This document shows positions 42,672 to 52,849 of a DNA stretch of 64,000 nucleotides, piece by piece; the stretch's first letter is position 1, and each line of letters begins with the position of its first letter. The DNA lies in the NCBI GenBank assembly GCA_964035015.1, contig OZ036003.1:6468254-6532253 (forward strand), given 5' to 3'. The notes under the pieces were generated by a model. That model was not told the origin of the DNA, did no database searches, and saw nothing but the letters and a program-made list of their open reading frames with translations. A program made the translations under genes and the position numbers. Origin of the DNA: Corallium rubrum. Its lineage: Eukaryota > Cnidaria > Anthozoa > Scleralcyonacea > Coralliidae.

Positions 42672-42917
42672 TAGAAGCGATCAGTAGACATTAATATTAG
42701 ATAAAAAGATTGAAACTGATCCATGTGAAACTTTATTAAAAGCTAAATTTTCAATCACTAACTGTGATCTTCATCAGAACTAAAAACTAAGAATACAGAA
42801 CGCCTTCGTCCAATCATTAAATATCATTACACGTGGTCCTTAGGGACCGTAACAATGGAATGTGGGTGGATTAGTTTTAGATGAGATGAAAATCCGTGCT
42901 GCTATCTATAGTAAAAT

Positions 42918-43145
42918 GTAAAGACTCTAAAAATAAACGTTCACAGCCTGTCCCTACAACCTCGTTTAACCAGAACCTTCAATTTTAAAAACAGTTACTT
43001 CAACAAAATCGTAAATCTTTGGAACTCACTACTGACCTTCTTCGATTAAACTTTCTTCTTCATTTAACATTTTTAAGTCCAGCACTAATAATTATCTTGT
43101 TCAGATCTTTAATACTTACTTTGATGTATAGAATGTTTATACTTG
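42918..43145 (+). pseudogene. LINE ORF2 C-terminal remnant
   Basis: One frame reads LTRTFNFKNSYFNKIVNLWN, and after a shift near 43040 another reads FKSSTNNYLVQIFNTYFDV. This is the conserved end of CR1/L2-type LINE ORF2 (FKNSYFNRIVxLWNxL, then FKxxLxxYxxxxF). The adenine-rich upstream part may be an earlier fragment. Confidence 0.6.
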
Positions 43146-43527
43146 GAAATCAATTTGCTCAAAATGTCACAAACATGTCTCTCAGCCTTTCAAATCATCT
43201 GTTCATAGATGTTTTTGACCAAATGCAAAACTATACCTGTGCATGTAGATATATTTTAAATTTTTATTTTCGACAGTTTATCTAGTTGGGCGTTGAACCT
43301 GTTATAAACTTGCCTCATTGTATTTTAAATATAATTTTGTTTTGTTTTATTCAGTACAATGAAAGTCGCGTAAATAAAATTAAGGCCCGTTTACATGAAG
43401 GCGACGAAAATAAATATTGAACAATTTAGTTTAGCACGAAAAGTCCAATATATACATTTGTAAGTCAATCTATAGGAGGCGATAAATCGCAGGAAATATC
43501 GTCTGTGTAAACGATCGAAGCTTTAAG

Positions 43528-43720
43528 CCTGGTTTCCATATAGTTGTAATTGTTGTAATTCAGTCGGCGATTGATCGGCGATTGTTTGTGATATTTCACA
43601 ACAGTCGTCTTTCCATATAGTTGCAATTGTTGTAATTCAGTCGGCGATTGATCGGCGATTGTTTGCGATATTTCACAACAGTTGTGTTTCCATCCATGTA
43701 GTTGTAATTGTTGTGATGGC
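43528..43720. repeat. Tandem arms of the TCGGCGA MITE
   Basis: Two consecutive copies of TTTCCATATAGTTGTAATTG, CAGTCGGCGATTGATCGGCG and ATTTCACAACAGTCG, plus a third start at 43686. They supply the unoccupied target site for the insertion at 14520. Confidence 0.7.
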
Positions 43721-43774
43721 AAATTGCCAAGTTGCTCGGACTCAGGACTTCTCACTTTTTTTAATGTTCAAATG

Positions 43775-44017
43775 ATTCAAAAAGCTTTTCAGAACACCTT
43801 TTATTGTAGAGCACCGAGAATTTTCAATTCCTTGCCATCGCATTTGCGAAATGTCAACCTCTCTATTAGTCAATTTAAATCTAAACTGTTAGAATACTAC
43901 CAGCATGCAACCGAACACGTATACAATGTTGAAACTCCACAAACTTTTAAAACCGTCTGTGTAAAATGCCACTCGTGCCGTCCTCTGTCCGGTCTTCTTG
44001 TTAAAATGTGCTGTTAA
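43775..44017 (+). pseudogene. LINE ORF2 C-terminus, second fragment
   Basis: Reads RAPRIFNSLPSHLRNVNLS, then QFKSKLLEYY and PQTFKTVCVKCHSCRPL before the stop. The N-x-LP-x-LR...FK...L and C-x2-C ending is typical of CR1/L2-like LINEs. It is better preserved than the fragment at 42918. Confidence 0.7.
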
Positions 44018-44104
44018 TTTATGTATTCACGAGTCTTAGGTTAGAAGTTACTTTTAATATTTATGTTTTAATGTTTTTCATATTAATTTTGTATTTTGGG
44101 GATC

Positions 44105-44275
44105 CCATAATGGAGCCACAAGCTCTGGGGGACTTCCCTTCCCTTCGAAGCACAGGAGAGATCAACTACAACTCTACTCACATGAGTTCCAAGCCCGACA
44201 GCGGGGTCATTCCCAAGCGGTCACCCATCCAACTATACTAACCCCGTCTAACCGGGTTTAACTTTTTGGTGATAT
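44105..44275 (-). repeat. 5S rRNA-related SINE-like repeat
   Basis: Minus strand starts GGGGTTAGTATAGTTGGATG and continues GGTGACCGCTTGGGAAT, matching the 3' half and C-box region of eukaryotic 5S rRNA with substitutions. The 5' half is missing. A tail with GTGAGTAGAGTTG and TCTCCTGTGCTTCGAAGG follows, shared with 5120-5340. This fits a SINE3-type (5S-derived) family. It abuts the LINE fragment ending at 44017. Confidence 0.55.
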
Positions 44276-44811
44276 TTTACTCTGGCTATAATTCGCCAAG
44301 GACTCTTATATAGTTATAGGGTTGACGTCTGGCAACTGCGTCAGTGGAAGCCCGGCGAAGGGAGAAATTAGAGTTTCTTTCTTGACACATTCTGATAATT
44401 ATTCGTTGATAATTATATATCTTTAGCTAGATCTTTGGTATATATAGAATCATGGTTAAATATTGCAGGACATGCACTTGCTTTAATTTTTTTAAAACGT
44501 TTGTGTCCTCCCTTTCCCCATTTTTCATTGTTGATGAACTGAGCGAATTTTAATAAAAATATAGGGTTTCGTTGCGTACTCAACACATTTTGTAGTGTTT
44601 TATTTGAAGACATTCAACATTATTTTGTTAAAAATATCAAAGCCCAGAAAATTACTTTGACAAAGCCCACAACATGGAAGAAATGGAAAAAATAGAAATC
44701 ATTTATTTATTATATAGACAACACATTACTCAGTTACAGAAATAGTTTGACTTTACTCTGGCAACGTTTCGATGCTCTGATTTAGCGTTTTCATCAAAGC
44801 TGCGTATTAAA

Positions 44812-44997
44812 GAAATACCAAATGGTTTTTCGTGTTTGGATACTCTGATCCAAACACTCGGGAAATTGCGAGACTGGAGAAAAGCGTAACGAGCCGTAGG
44901 CGAGTGTTTTTAGCTTTTCGAAAGTCGAGCAATTTCCCAAGTGTTTGGACATGAGTCTCCAAACACGGAAAAAAACATTTGGTATTTCTTTTATAAA
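44812..44997. repeat. Foldback MITE with CCAAACAC arms
   Basis: Arms AAATACCAAATGGTTTTTCG and GTGTTTGGATACTCTGATCC, inverse at 44930-44997. The motif GTGTTTGGATACTCTGATCC recurs at 45064, so a second partial copy follows. Confidence 0.6.
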
Positions 44998-45476
44998 ATA
45001 ATCACAAATGAATGTGATATACTGTCCAACATTTTCAAAAAATCGTTTTGGTGGGAATTTTCCGTGTTTGGATACTCTGATCCAAACACGGCAATTGCAT
45101 GACCAATCAGAGCTCGCGTAGTATAGATGTTATTTTATAAAGTGCCTTCATCTATAGTGTCTCACTACTTCATCTAAGATTGCATGCATGTTGAAAAGTA
45201 GAGTGCTGGGTTTAGGCAGTATTTTGGATATACCATGCAAAACGAAAAGGCGGTGCTACAGAATACTGATGTTTGGGGCGGAGACTCCTTTATCTATATA
45301 AGACAGTGTTTTCATCTACTGTCTTAATCAGAGGCACGTGGCAGATGCGATGAATTACTTTTTTTAATCTTCTTAAGATTTATCAGTTTGAGGTTTGTTA
45401 CGTCCGACACAATTATATCCCTGTTTACTATAATCTGAAGATATATATCTGGGACTTATAAACGATCATAAATCTC

Positions 45477-45484
45477 TATATAAG
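45477..45484 (+). promoter_or_regulatory. TATA box of the GPCR gene
   Basis: TATATAAG within CTCTATATAAGAGC, 80 bp before the ATG at 45557. Another TATATAAG lies at about 45294, further up. Confidence 0.55.
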
Positions 45485-45556
45485 AGCGAGCGAGCTGTTT
45501 TTGTAACATGTAAAACAAAGAAGGATCAATCAATAATTTTAAAATTGTGTGTAAGT

Positions 45557-48500
45557 ATGATTTCAAAAAAGCATATCGTGCAAGTTGGTCTACAGATCTT
45601 CATGATTTTGTCATTTCTACGTGAAATTCACCAAGCCAATGTCGAAAATTCAACATTAACCAACTCAACCAACACTACCCATGACAATGTGAGTATTTTG
45701 AATTTATTCAAGGTGTTTATGTCGAGTATATATAAAGTTAACCTCCGGATCGTCAACTTCTGTGTGTGTCTTGCGTTACTTTCTGTTAGTGGTTCGCGCA
45801 CGTGCCTTTTATACCTTATTAGAATTTTATTTTGGACCATGTGAAAAGTACCTCTACTTTCACCTTACCAAACATTACAGGCTACTCTGATTTCCTCCTG
45901 TAGTAACAATGGACCAATAAGGGATGGTCCTTCATTACTGGACCTCTAGGGAGAACAGTTTAGATATGACTGATACGGTTATCCAATATAAATAAAGTTA
46001 GTTTAGTTTCTTCCAGTTTCCCCCTGTAGTAACACTGGGCCAATAAGGGATACTGGACCTCTAGGGAGAACAGTTTAGATATGACTGATACGGTTATTCA
46101 GTATAAATAAAGTTAGTTTAGTTTACTCTGGTTTCCTTCTGTAGTAACACTGGATCAATGAAGGATGGTCCTTACTGCATGGACCTTTAGGGAGAACAGT
46201 TTAGATATGACTGATAGGGTTATTCAGTATAAATAAAGTTAATTTAATTACTTTCCTCCTGTAGTAACACTAGACCAATAAGGGATACTGGACCTCTAGG
46301 GAGAACAGTTTAGATATGACTGATAGGGGTATCCAATATAAATAAAGTTAAGCAATATTGGGCATTTCACTCGATTACGTAGCGTGTTCTAAGGATTTTT
46401 GGGTGAAGGAAAATTCGAGTGCAGAATATATACATTTTAAGACCAAACCGCGGGACCAGTTGCGAAAAATGCAACTACACAGGCCTTCCGGCAGGAATTG
46501 AACCCACGACCTTGCGATTTTCCTCCTGTAGTAACACTGGACGAATAAGGGATGGTCCTTACTGGACCTCTAAAGAGAACAGTTTAGATATGACTGATAG
46601 GGTTATTCAGTATAAATGAAGTTAGTTTAGTTTACTCCAGTTTCCTTCTGTAGTAACACTGAACCAATAAATAAGGGATGGTCCTTACTGGACCTCTAGG
46701 GAGAACAGTTTAGATATGACTGATAGGGTTATTCAGTATAAATAAAGTTAGTTTAGTTACTTTCCTCCTTTAGTAACTGAACCAATAAGGGATGGTCCTT
46801 ACTGGACCTCTAGGGAGAACAGTATAGATATGACTGGTAGGGTTATCCAGTATAAATAAAGTTAGTTTAGTATACTCCAGTTTCCTCCTGTAGTAACACT
46901 GGACGAAAGGGATCGTCCTTTCTGGACCTCTAGCTAGGGAGAACAGTTTAGATATGACTGATAGGGTTATTCAGTATAAATAAAGTTAGTTTAGTTACTT
47001 TCCTCCTTTAGTAACTGAACCAATAAGGGATGGTCCTTACTGGACCTCTAGGGAGAACAGTATAGATATGACTGGTAGGGTTATCCAGTATAAATAAAGT
47101 TAGTTTAGTATACTCCAGTTTCCTCCTGTAGTAACACTGGACGAAAGGGATCGTCCTTTCTGGACCTCTAGCTAGGGAGAACAGTTTAGATATGACTGAT
47201 AGGGTTATCCAGTATAAATAAAGTTAGTTTAGTTACTTTCCTCCTTTAGTAACTGAACCAATAAGGGATGGTCCTTACTGGACATCTATAGGGAGAACAG
47301 TATAGATATGACTGCATGGTAGGGTTATCCAGTATAAGTAAAGTTAGTTTAGTATACTCCAGTTTCCTCCTGTAGTAACACTGGACGAAAGGGATGGTCC
47401 TTTCTGGACCTCTAGCTAGGGAGAACAGTATAGATATGACTGATAGGGTTATTCAGTATAAATAAAGTTAGTTTAGTTACTTTCCTCCTGTAGTAACATT
47501 GGACCAATAAGGGATGGTCCTTACTGGCCCTCTAGGGAGAACAGTTTAGATATGACTGGTAGGGTTATCCACTATAAATAAAGTTAGTTTAGTTTTCTCC
47601 AGTTTCCTCCTGTAGTAACACTAGGCCAATTATATGGACGGCCCTTACTGGACCTCTAGAGACAAGGGTTTAGATATGGCTGATAGGTTTATCCATAAAT
47701 AAAGTTAGTTTAGTTTACTCCGGTTTCTCCCTGTATAGTAACATGCACTGGACCAATGAGAGATGGTCATTACTGGAACTCTACAGAGTTGGAAAAAGTA
47801 TTCAACCTTCCTCCGGATGGGTTTTTAAGTTTAGATAACCTTCCTCAAAATATATAGCGAGAATTTTGTATTTTGCGACGTTCATAAATACTGCGTGACT
47901 TTTACAGTACCTTGGTTTTCTAGGTTTTCCTAGGTAAGCTTTGGCATACTACAATAGCTATTAATAACTGACCGCTGCTGACTGACTGCCTACTAACTAC
48001 CCTCAACTGCTGCGAAGATACAGACATCACAGCAGACATCAGCGTACATGTCTCACACATGTAACTGCTGCCACTGCCAGTGCTGCATAATTGTTGGTTA
48101 GCCAATGTTTTGCAGCAAATCGCTTTTCTTCTCGACACCTTGCTTGGTCAGTTGTAACTTTCTCAGATTACTGAATGTGTTGTTTCACGTGTTTTCACTT
48201 TAAACCTTCCTCACTAAAGTAAACCTTCCTCCGGGTGGTACCCGCATACCCGCAGCTTTTTTCCAACTCTGGAACTCTATAGAGAGAACGGTTTAGGTAT
48301 GACTGATAGGGTTATACATTATAAAAAAAACTAAATAAAGTTAGTATCATGTGTTGTTTTTTTTTAAAATAGCAAAAACATATAATCATTGCATGTTTGT
48401 CCTATCTGTAGCGTTCGAGCAGTAACAGCTCAAAAGAGGATTTCGCCCTTGCACCCGGTGTCATGACCGCCAGTTTTATCGTATCGTTGGTGGGGATCAT

Positions 48501-49353
48501 ATTCAACGCTCTGCTCATTACAGTCATAATTATTGATCCGCTAAGAATTCTCCGAAAAGGACCCTGGGTGACAATAATTAACTTGGCGTTTGCAGATCTG
48601 TTGACATGCGTAACTACTGCTCTAATGTATAATGTAACCTCATGGTCGCCATTTGACCACTGGTACCCATTTATTCTGACCAATGTGAGTCTAACCACTG
48701 GACAATCTGCCTCGTTTTTCTTGCTAACGGTATTTACCGTGGAGGTATACATAATTACAAAATTCCCTTTACGTAGAAAGTTTCTTTTGACCAGGACGAA
48801 TGTCTTTGGTGCGTGCACGTGTACCTGGCTTCTGGCGCTGGCAATAGGTTCCTTAAACTTCTTTACCGTTATGGTTTTGGAAGACATTGTCGTATCATCA
48901 GTAATTTGGATAGCTTGGATAGGTTTGCTGGAAGTATCCGTCGCCATCCAGGTGGTTGTCAAGGCATTGGTTATTACAGAGATCTTAAGAAGTAGACGAA
49001 GTTCGTTGAGTAATGACAAGAGTGGAAAGCATAGGAATATCGCCAAGACAGTTTTAATTCTGAACATTATCTTGATAACTACGGCCTTCCCCTATTTTGT
49101 TGGGAAACAACTAGAGTTTCTGGGCAGATTGGGCCTATTACCTGGGTATAATCGATTTTTTGTTTATAATTATGTCCCTATCGCCACCATGAATTATGTG
49201 GCCAATCCGTTTCTTTACGCTTGGCGTCTCCCGGACTACCGGCGTACTTTGTTGGCTTGTTTTATGAGCAAATCTCGAAGACGAAGCATACGACTTGGGT
49301 CTATACCACAAAAATCAACCAGTGAAGGAACTGCAAGAGGAAGGATACAGTAA
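45557..49353 (+). CDS. Class A (rhodopsin-like) G-protein-coupled receptor, two exons
   Basis: Exon 1 (45557-45688, 44 codons) encodes a hydrophobic leader and an Asn/Thr-rich segment with several NxT/S sites (ENSTLTNSTNTTHDN). Its donor is GTGAGT. Exon 2 starts at 48412 after CTATCTGTAG, phase 0, giving 357 residues in total. Family marks: N76 in TM1 (GIIFN), D106 in TM2 (LAFADLL), W183 in TM4, P271 in TM6 (AFPYFV), and NPFLY at 309-313 in TM7, followed by a basic, Ser-rich tail. Departures: the E/DRY motif at the end of TM3 is EVY (residues 155-157), without the usual Arg. The TM3 Cys and the second-loop Cys are absent, as in melanocortin- and cannabinoid-type receptors. The TM6 CWxP Trp is missing. 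It acts in the plasma membrane; the ligand is unknown. Confidence 0.85.
46350..46520 (-). repeat. tRNA-derived SINE fragment inside the array
   Basis: Minus strand carries AAGGTCGTGGGTTCAATTCC, a B-box-containing tRNA-like block, followed by sequence unrelated to the array. It splits one repeat unit, so it was inserted after the array began to form. Confidence 0.55.
47784..48271. mobile_element. hAT-like non-autonomous element, 488 bp
   Basis: Ends CAGAGTTGGAAAAA and the inverse, with an exact 8-bp duplication GAACTCTA at 47776-47783 and 48272-48279. A second copy in the opposite orientation starts at 63375. It contains repeated AACCTTCCTCCGG and AAAGTAAACCTTCC blocks. No transposase. Confidence 0.9.
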
Positions 49354-49369
49354 TTTGACTTTCATTTTA

Positions 49370-49550
49370 AAACACATTTTCGACAAATTTTCCGAAACTT
49401 GTTTCAAAAAAGAACAGTGCTCTAATCAGGGAAACTTTGGTTTCTGAAACAAAGTTTTTGAAACTTTTCAACATACACTGGAAAATTTTGTTTCTGAAAC
49501 CGTGTTTCGGTAACCTGTTTCGGAAATTTTCTCTATTCGGTATGCCGGGA
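49370..49550. repeat. GTTTCNGAAAC-rich region
   Basis: Multiple GTTTCTGAAAC and GTTTCGGAAA palindromes within 180 bp after the GPCR stop, with inverted ends near GAAACTTG/TTTCGG. Probably a MITE; the boundaries are unclear. Confidence 0.45.
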
Positions 49551-49565
49551 CAACATGTCCTCTCA

Positions 49566-49800
49566 TTTAGAATTCAGGATTATCCCGAATTGCCAAAGTG
49601 TCTAGAATTCAGGATTATCCTGAATTGTCAAAGTGTCTAGAATTTGGGATTATCCTGAATTGTCTAGGTGTCTAGAATTCAGGATTATCCTGAATTGTCA
49701 AAGTGTCTAGAATTCAGGATTATCCTGAATTGTCAAAGTGTCAAGAATTCAGGATTATCCTGAATTGTCAAAGTGTCTAGAATTCAGGATTATCCTGAAG
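49566..49800. repeat. 35-bp minisatellite with an embedded palindrome, about 7 units
   Basis: Units TGTCTAGAATTCAGGATTAT + CCTGAATTGTCAAAG. Each contains the palindrome AATTCAGGAT-T-ATCCTGAATT, so each unit can extrude a 10-bp stem. Confidence 0.9.
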
Positions 49801-49924
49801 CCTAGGGGACTTCTCTGTCCCACATGCGAGATGTTAAACTAAAAAGCATATAATAACAAAAAAAAACTGTAGAGGTGTTGTGATCTGGGTCTGAGAGATT
49901 GTTTCTTTCTTCCCGGAGGGTTGT

Positions 49925-49992
49925 GGTTATAGGTTTAGGGTCAGGTTTAGAGGTGGGGGTCGGGGTTGGGTTGGGGTGGAGGGTTGGGATTT
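49925..49992 (+). other. G-rich tract with G-quadruplex potential
   Basis: Contains GGGGG, GGGG, GGG, GGGG, GGG and GGG runs separated by 2-4 nt (49955-49990), preceded by TTTAGGGTCAGG. More than four G-runs with short loops satisfy the usual G4 pattern. It is not a telomere repeat. Confidence 0.6.
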
Positions 49993-50293
49993 ATTATACA
50001 TATATATTATACATTAGATGAGACGATATGCTGGAAAAGGCTCTGGGGGAATCCAAACCGGAACACCAAGATTATTTGGTGTTCTTTCTAAAGCGCATGC
50101 GTTTAAGTTAGCGGTTTGGGAGTTGGACATGAGATCTTCGACAGTTGTTCAATGACATGCAGTTGTTTGGAAATATAAATTTTCCTTTCGTTTTCGATTC
50201 TGGCGGTTTGGCTGCCGTGTATTAATTCGTTTGACTTTAGAACATGGTGGATTCCGTTCGAAGAAGGTCCTTATCGAGTGTGGCTCATCGCCG

Positions 50294-50745
50294 CGCCTAC
50301 ACGCGTAAAAACGCACAACTTGTTCACGGTTGTCAACAGGCGTGATGCAATGTTGTGCTGCTCCCCGTGAACAAGTTGTCAACAAGTTGTTCACTTATGG
50401 TTCGAACAACTTGTTCACGGATAAATCAACAGTCATGAACAAGTTGTTCCAACAGCACATTTTTTATAGCCAACAACGTTGTTCGCACATGATACAACAT
50501 GTTGTAACAGCATGACGAAATAACAACGATGAACAACAATGTTACAACAATGTATCAATACGTTCTTCGGTTGTTACAACGTGCGTGAACAACGGTTGTT
50601 TCATCAAGCTGTAACAACTTCTTGAAACAATGATGAACAATCTTGTTCATTTATCAATGTTGTTCACATATGTCAACAAGTTGTTATAGCATTGTTCAGG
50701 CAACAATGCTGTAACAACTTGCGAGATTTTTACGCGTGTACTTGG
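50294..50745. mobile_element. GTTGTTC-rich inverted-repeat element, about 450 bp
   Basis: Ends TACACGCGTAAAAA and the inverse (TTTTTACGCGTGTA). The interior is almost entirely overlapping CAACAAGTTGTT, GTTGTTCA and ACAACAATG words, so it is self-complementary at many registers. Partial copies occur at 10960-11068 and perhaps 115-300. No coding sequence. Confidence 0.65.
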
Positions 50746-51019
50746 CGGGGATAGAAAACATTAAACTTTACGAGTTTGCTTCAAAACTTGGCCATTTCAA
50801 TTTCGACAAAGCCGCGCCTGTATTTATTCACATTTGCGGTCTCTTTTGTACGGTATACTCTTTTATAATTTGTTGCTCCGTTTGTTTTTATTTGGCTTGA
50901 GTATTTCAGCGAGATTGTTATGTACCGTGCAAGAACCTTGCAGTGTTCGGTCTATCGGTTTCAAATTACTGTCTGTCTTCTGTCTTCTGTCTTTGATTTT
51001 ATTATTAAAGAGGAACGGG

Positions 51020-51319
51020 TACCCTGCAAGTCAGAGCCCCTTTCCGACCTACGCAGGCTTCGAGGGGAAATGGGCTCTGCCAACAATTAACTCGATCTTC
51101 GCCCCAAGTTTGGGGCGAGTTAGTCAGGTTTTAAATTGGTCAAACAAGTTCTAGTTATGAAGACGCGTAAGCAGGAAAATAGCAAGTTAGAGCCTGGGTC
51201 CAAAATAGTATCTTGGCAACCGTTCACGCATGTTCAAAAAGAAATATCGAGTTTGTTGGCAGAGCCCAATTTCCCCCGAAGTTTGCGTAGGTCGGAAAGG
51301 GGCTCTGACTTGCAGGGTA
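51020..51319. mobile_element. Mutator-like MITE, 300 bp
   Basis: Inverted ends TACCCTGCAAGTCAGAGCCC continue for about 65 bp. Flanking 9-mers are AGGAACGGG (51011-51019) and AGGAACGCG (51320-51328), a 9-bp duplication with one difference. Confidence 0.7.
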
Positions 51320-51469
51320 AGGAACGCGTTGATTGCTTTGAAAAACGTTCGATTAATTAGAACTTTGATTAGAATTTTGCTTCGTTTCGTGTTTCAAATA
51401 CTGTTTATATATAAACATTCACTAAGCTCCGTTAATGGGTCATTTGCACGAAGACGTGATATGGCGTTG

Positions 51470-51684
51470 CTCTAGGGTTTCGGCTGAAAGGGATGACTCA
51501 AAGAGACCCATCCAGTTCTTTACCGCTTTTCCAAAATATGTCGTCGAATATGTATTTTCAAAAAGCTGGGGGGTAAACCCGATTTCTGATTAGTGATTAG
51601 AGTATGGAAAAGATCACTAAAATCTTGAAACTCATTGAAATTTGATAAATTTGGAAAAAACAATTTTGACGACATATTTTGCAT

Positions 51685-51747
<63 letters not shown>

Positions 51748-51902
51748 GTCCAACTTTCATATTTTGGAAAAGCGGCGAAAGGACTGGACGAGTCCTTTTG
51801 AGTCATCCCAATCTTTTTCCCAGACCTTCTCACGCGGGCCCCGCCCGTGAGAAGGGTCTGGGAACGAGATTGGAGTCATCCCTTTTAGCCGAAACCCTAG
51901 TG
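51470..51902. mobile_element. Foldback MITE containing a TA microsatellite and a nested mini-MITE
   Basis: Inverted ends CTAGGGTTTCGGCTGAAAGG and inverse, with inner arms CCGCTTTTCCAAAATATG. The centre is a (TA)n run at 51690-51746. The right arm is split by the 64-bp element at 51809. The left arm (GGGATGACTCAAA) shows the unsplit sequence. Confidence 0.7.
51809..51872. mobile_element. 64-bp Mutator-like mini-MITE
   Basis: Ends CAATCTTTTTCCCAGACC and the inverse of CAATCTCGTTCCCAGACC, with a CACGCGGGCCCCGCCCGTG apex. Exact 9-bp duplication GAGTCATCC at 51800-51808 and 51873-51881. It is among the smallest elements here with a clean duplication. Confidence 0.85.
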
Positions 51903-51904
51903 AA

Positions 51905-52845
51905 TACTAGCAAAGCATTCTGGTAGTGGTAGTCACCCATGTATATACTAATTTCATTATGAAAACTTTCATTAGTTTGTTGAGTGTAATTCTCAATATA
52001 ATTCCGTAATCAAAATGAATACATAATGCTTAAATTATCATAAATTGGAACTTAAATGTAACTATTATGTTTATATTATACAATATATTAATTATAACTT
52101 GTGAGTAAGACTTATATTACGTTATATGGTTATACTGTAGAAACAAGTACTCGACAATCATTACATCTGCATGTAACATGTTTTGTTGAAAATGTATAAA
52201 GTTTAATTAGTTTGTAACGATCAAATGGTACCGTTTTTATCTGACAATATGGCGGCCATATTGATGTACCGAGACAAGACGCCTGCGCAGGCGTTCACTC
52301 GGGCTACTGATTTCTGAAAGTATTTTGACTATATGACAATGGCAATGCATTTCACAAATAGAATCTATGGTCTTATATGAACTGCTGCGGTACAAAGAAG
52401 CACTAATTAGGCCGTTTTTCTGAAAATTAAACAACAGATCTAATGTATTTAGTAGAGAAAACCTATATTGTCGGATTCGGCAGATTCAAGCGGTCATTTT
52501 GATATAGAATTTATTTAAATTCGGACAAACAGAAAATATTTAAAACTGTTTTAAAACACACGTTTTCAAATGCAATACGATACGCGATATCTAGCATGCA
52601 CTGAACATGTTCAACATATTGCTACTATAAAGCAGCAAGGCCAGGACCAACCTGTTTTGAAATAGCTCGTCATCTTTTATGTACTAGTTCTACCGCGATC
52701 GCCGGCGTGTGCATGAGTTGTAAACATTGTAAAGCCTTTGTAAGCATTGAAGCCGATTGTCAGCCGCATTACTGATCATCTATAACTCGGTCACTTGCAA
52801 AGCTATTCAAACAAGTAAACAACTGAGAAACAGTGAAATGTCTTG
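51905..52845. other. No gene; palindrome and CG-rich spot
   Basis: CAATATGGCGGCCATATTG (about 52246-52264) is a perfect 9-bp-arm palindrome. A GACGCCTGCGCAGGCGTTC palindrome follows at 52278-52296. No coding frame of note. Confidence 0.5.
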
Positions 52846-52849
52846 CAAG

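Larger units (their letters stand above)
45880..48345. repeat. Tandem array of about 15 LINE-tail-like units in the GPCR intron
   Basis: Units of about 110-130 bp contain TCCTCCTGTAGTAACACTGG, ATAAGGGATGGTCCTTACTG, AGGGAGAACAGTTTAGATAT and GTATAAATAAAGTTAGTTTA. The last block looks like a LINE 3' tail. Unit lengths vary through small indels, and pairs of adjacent units (46765-46985, 47000-47225) are almost identical, which indicates recent duplication of two-unit blocks. The array is interrupted by a SINE-like piece and a hAT element. Confidence 0.85.

Noticed and set aside
44190-44275. A functional 5S rRNA gene
   Set aside because: Only the 3' half is present, with substitutions, and it is fused to a dispersed-repeat tail.
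48402-49067. 221-codon minus-strand frame opposite the GPCR
   Set aside because: Antisense shadow of a clear seven-helix receptor frame.
49920-49960. Interstitial telomere repeat
   Set aside because: Only one TTAGGG-like word; the rest is irregular G-rich sequence.
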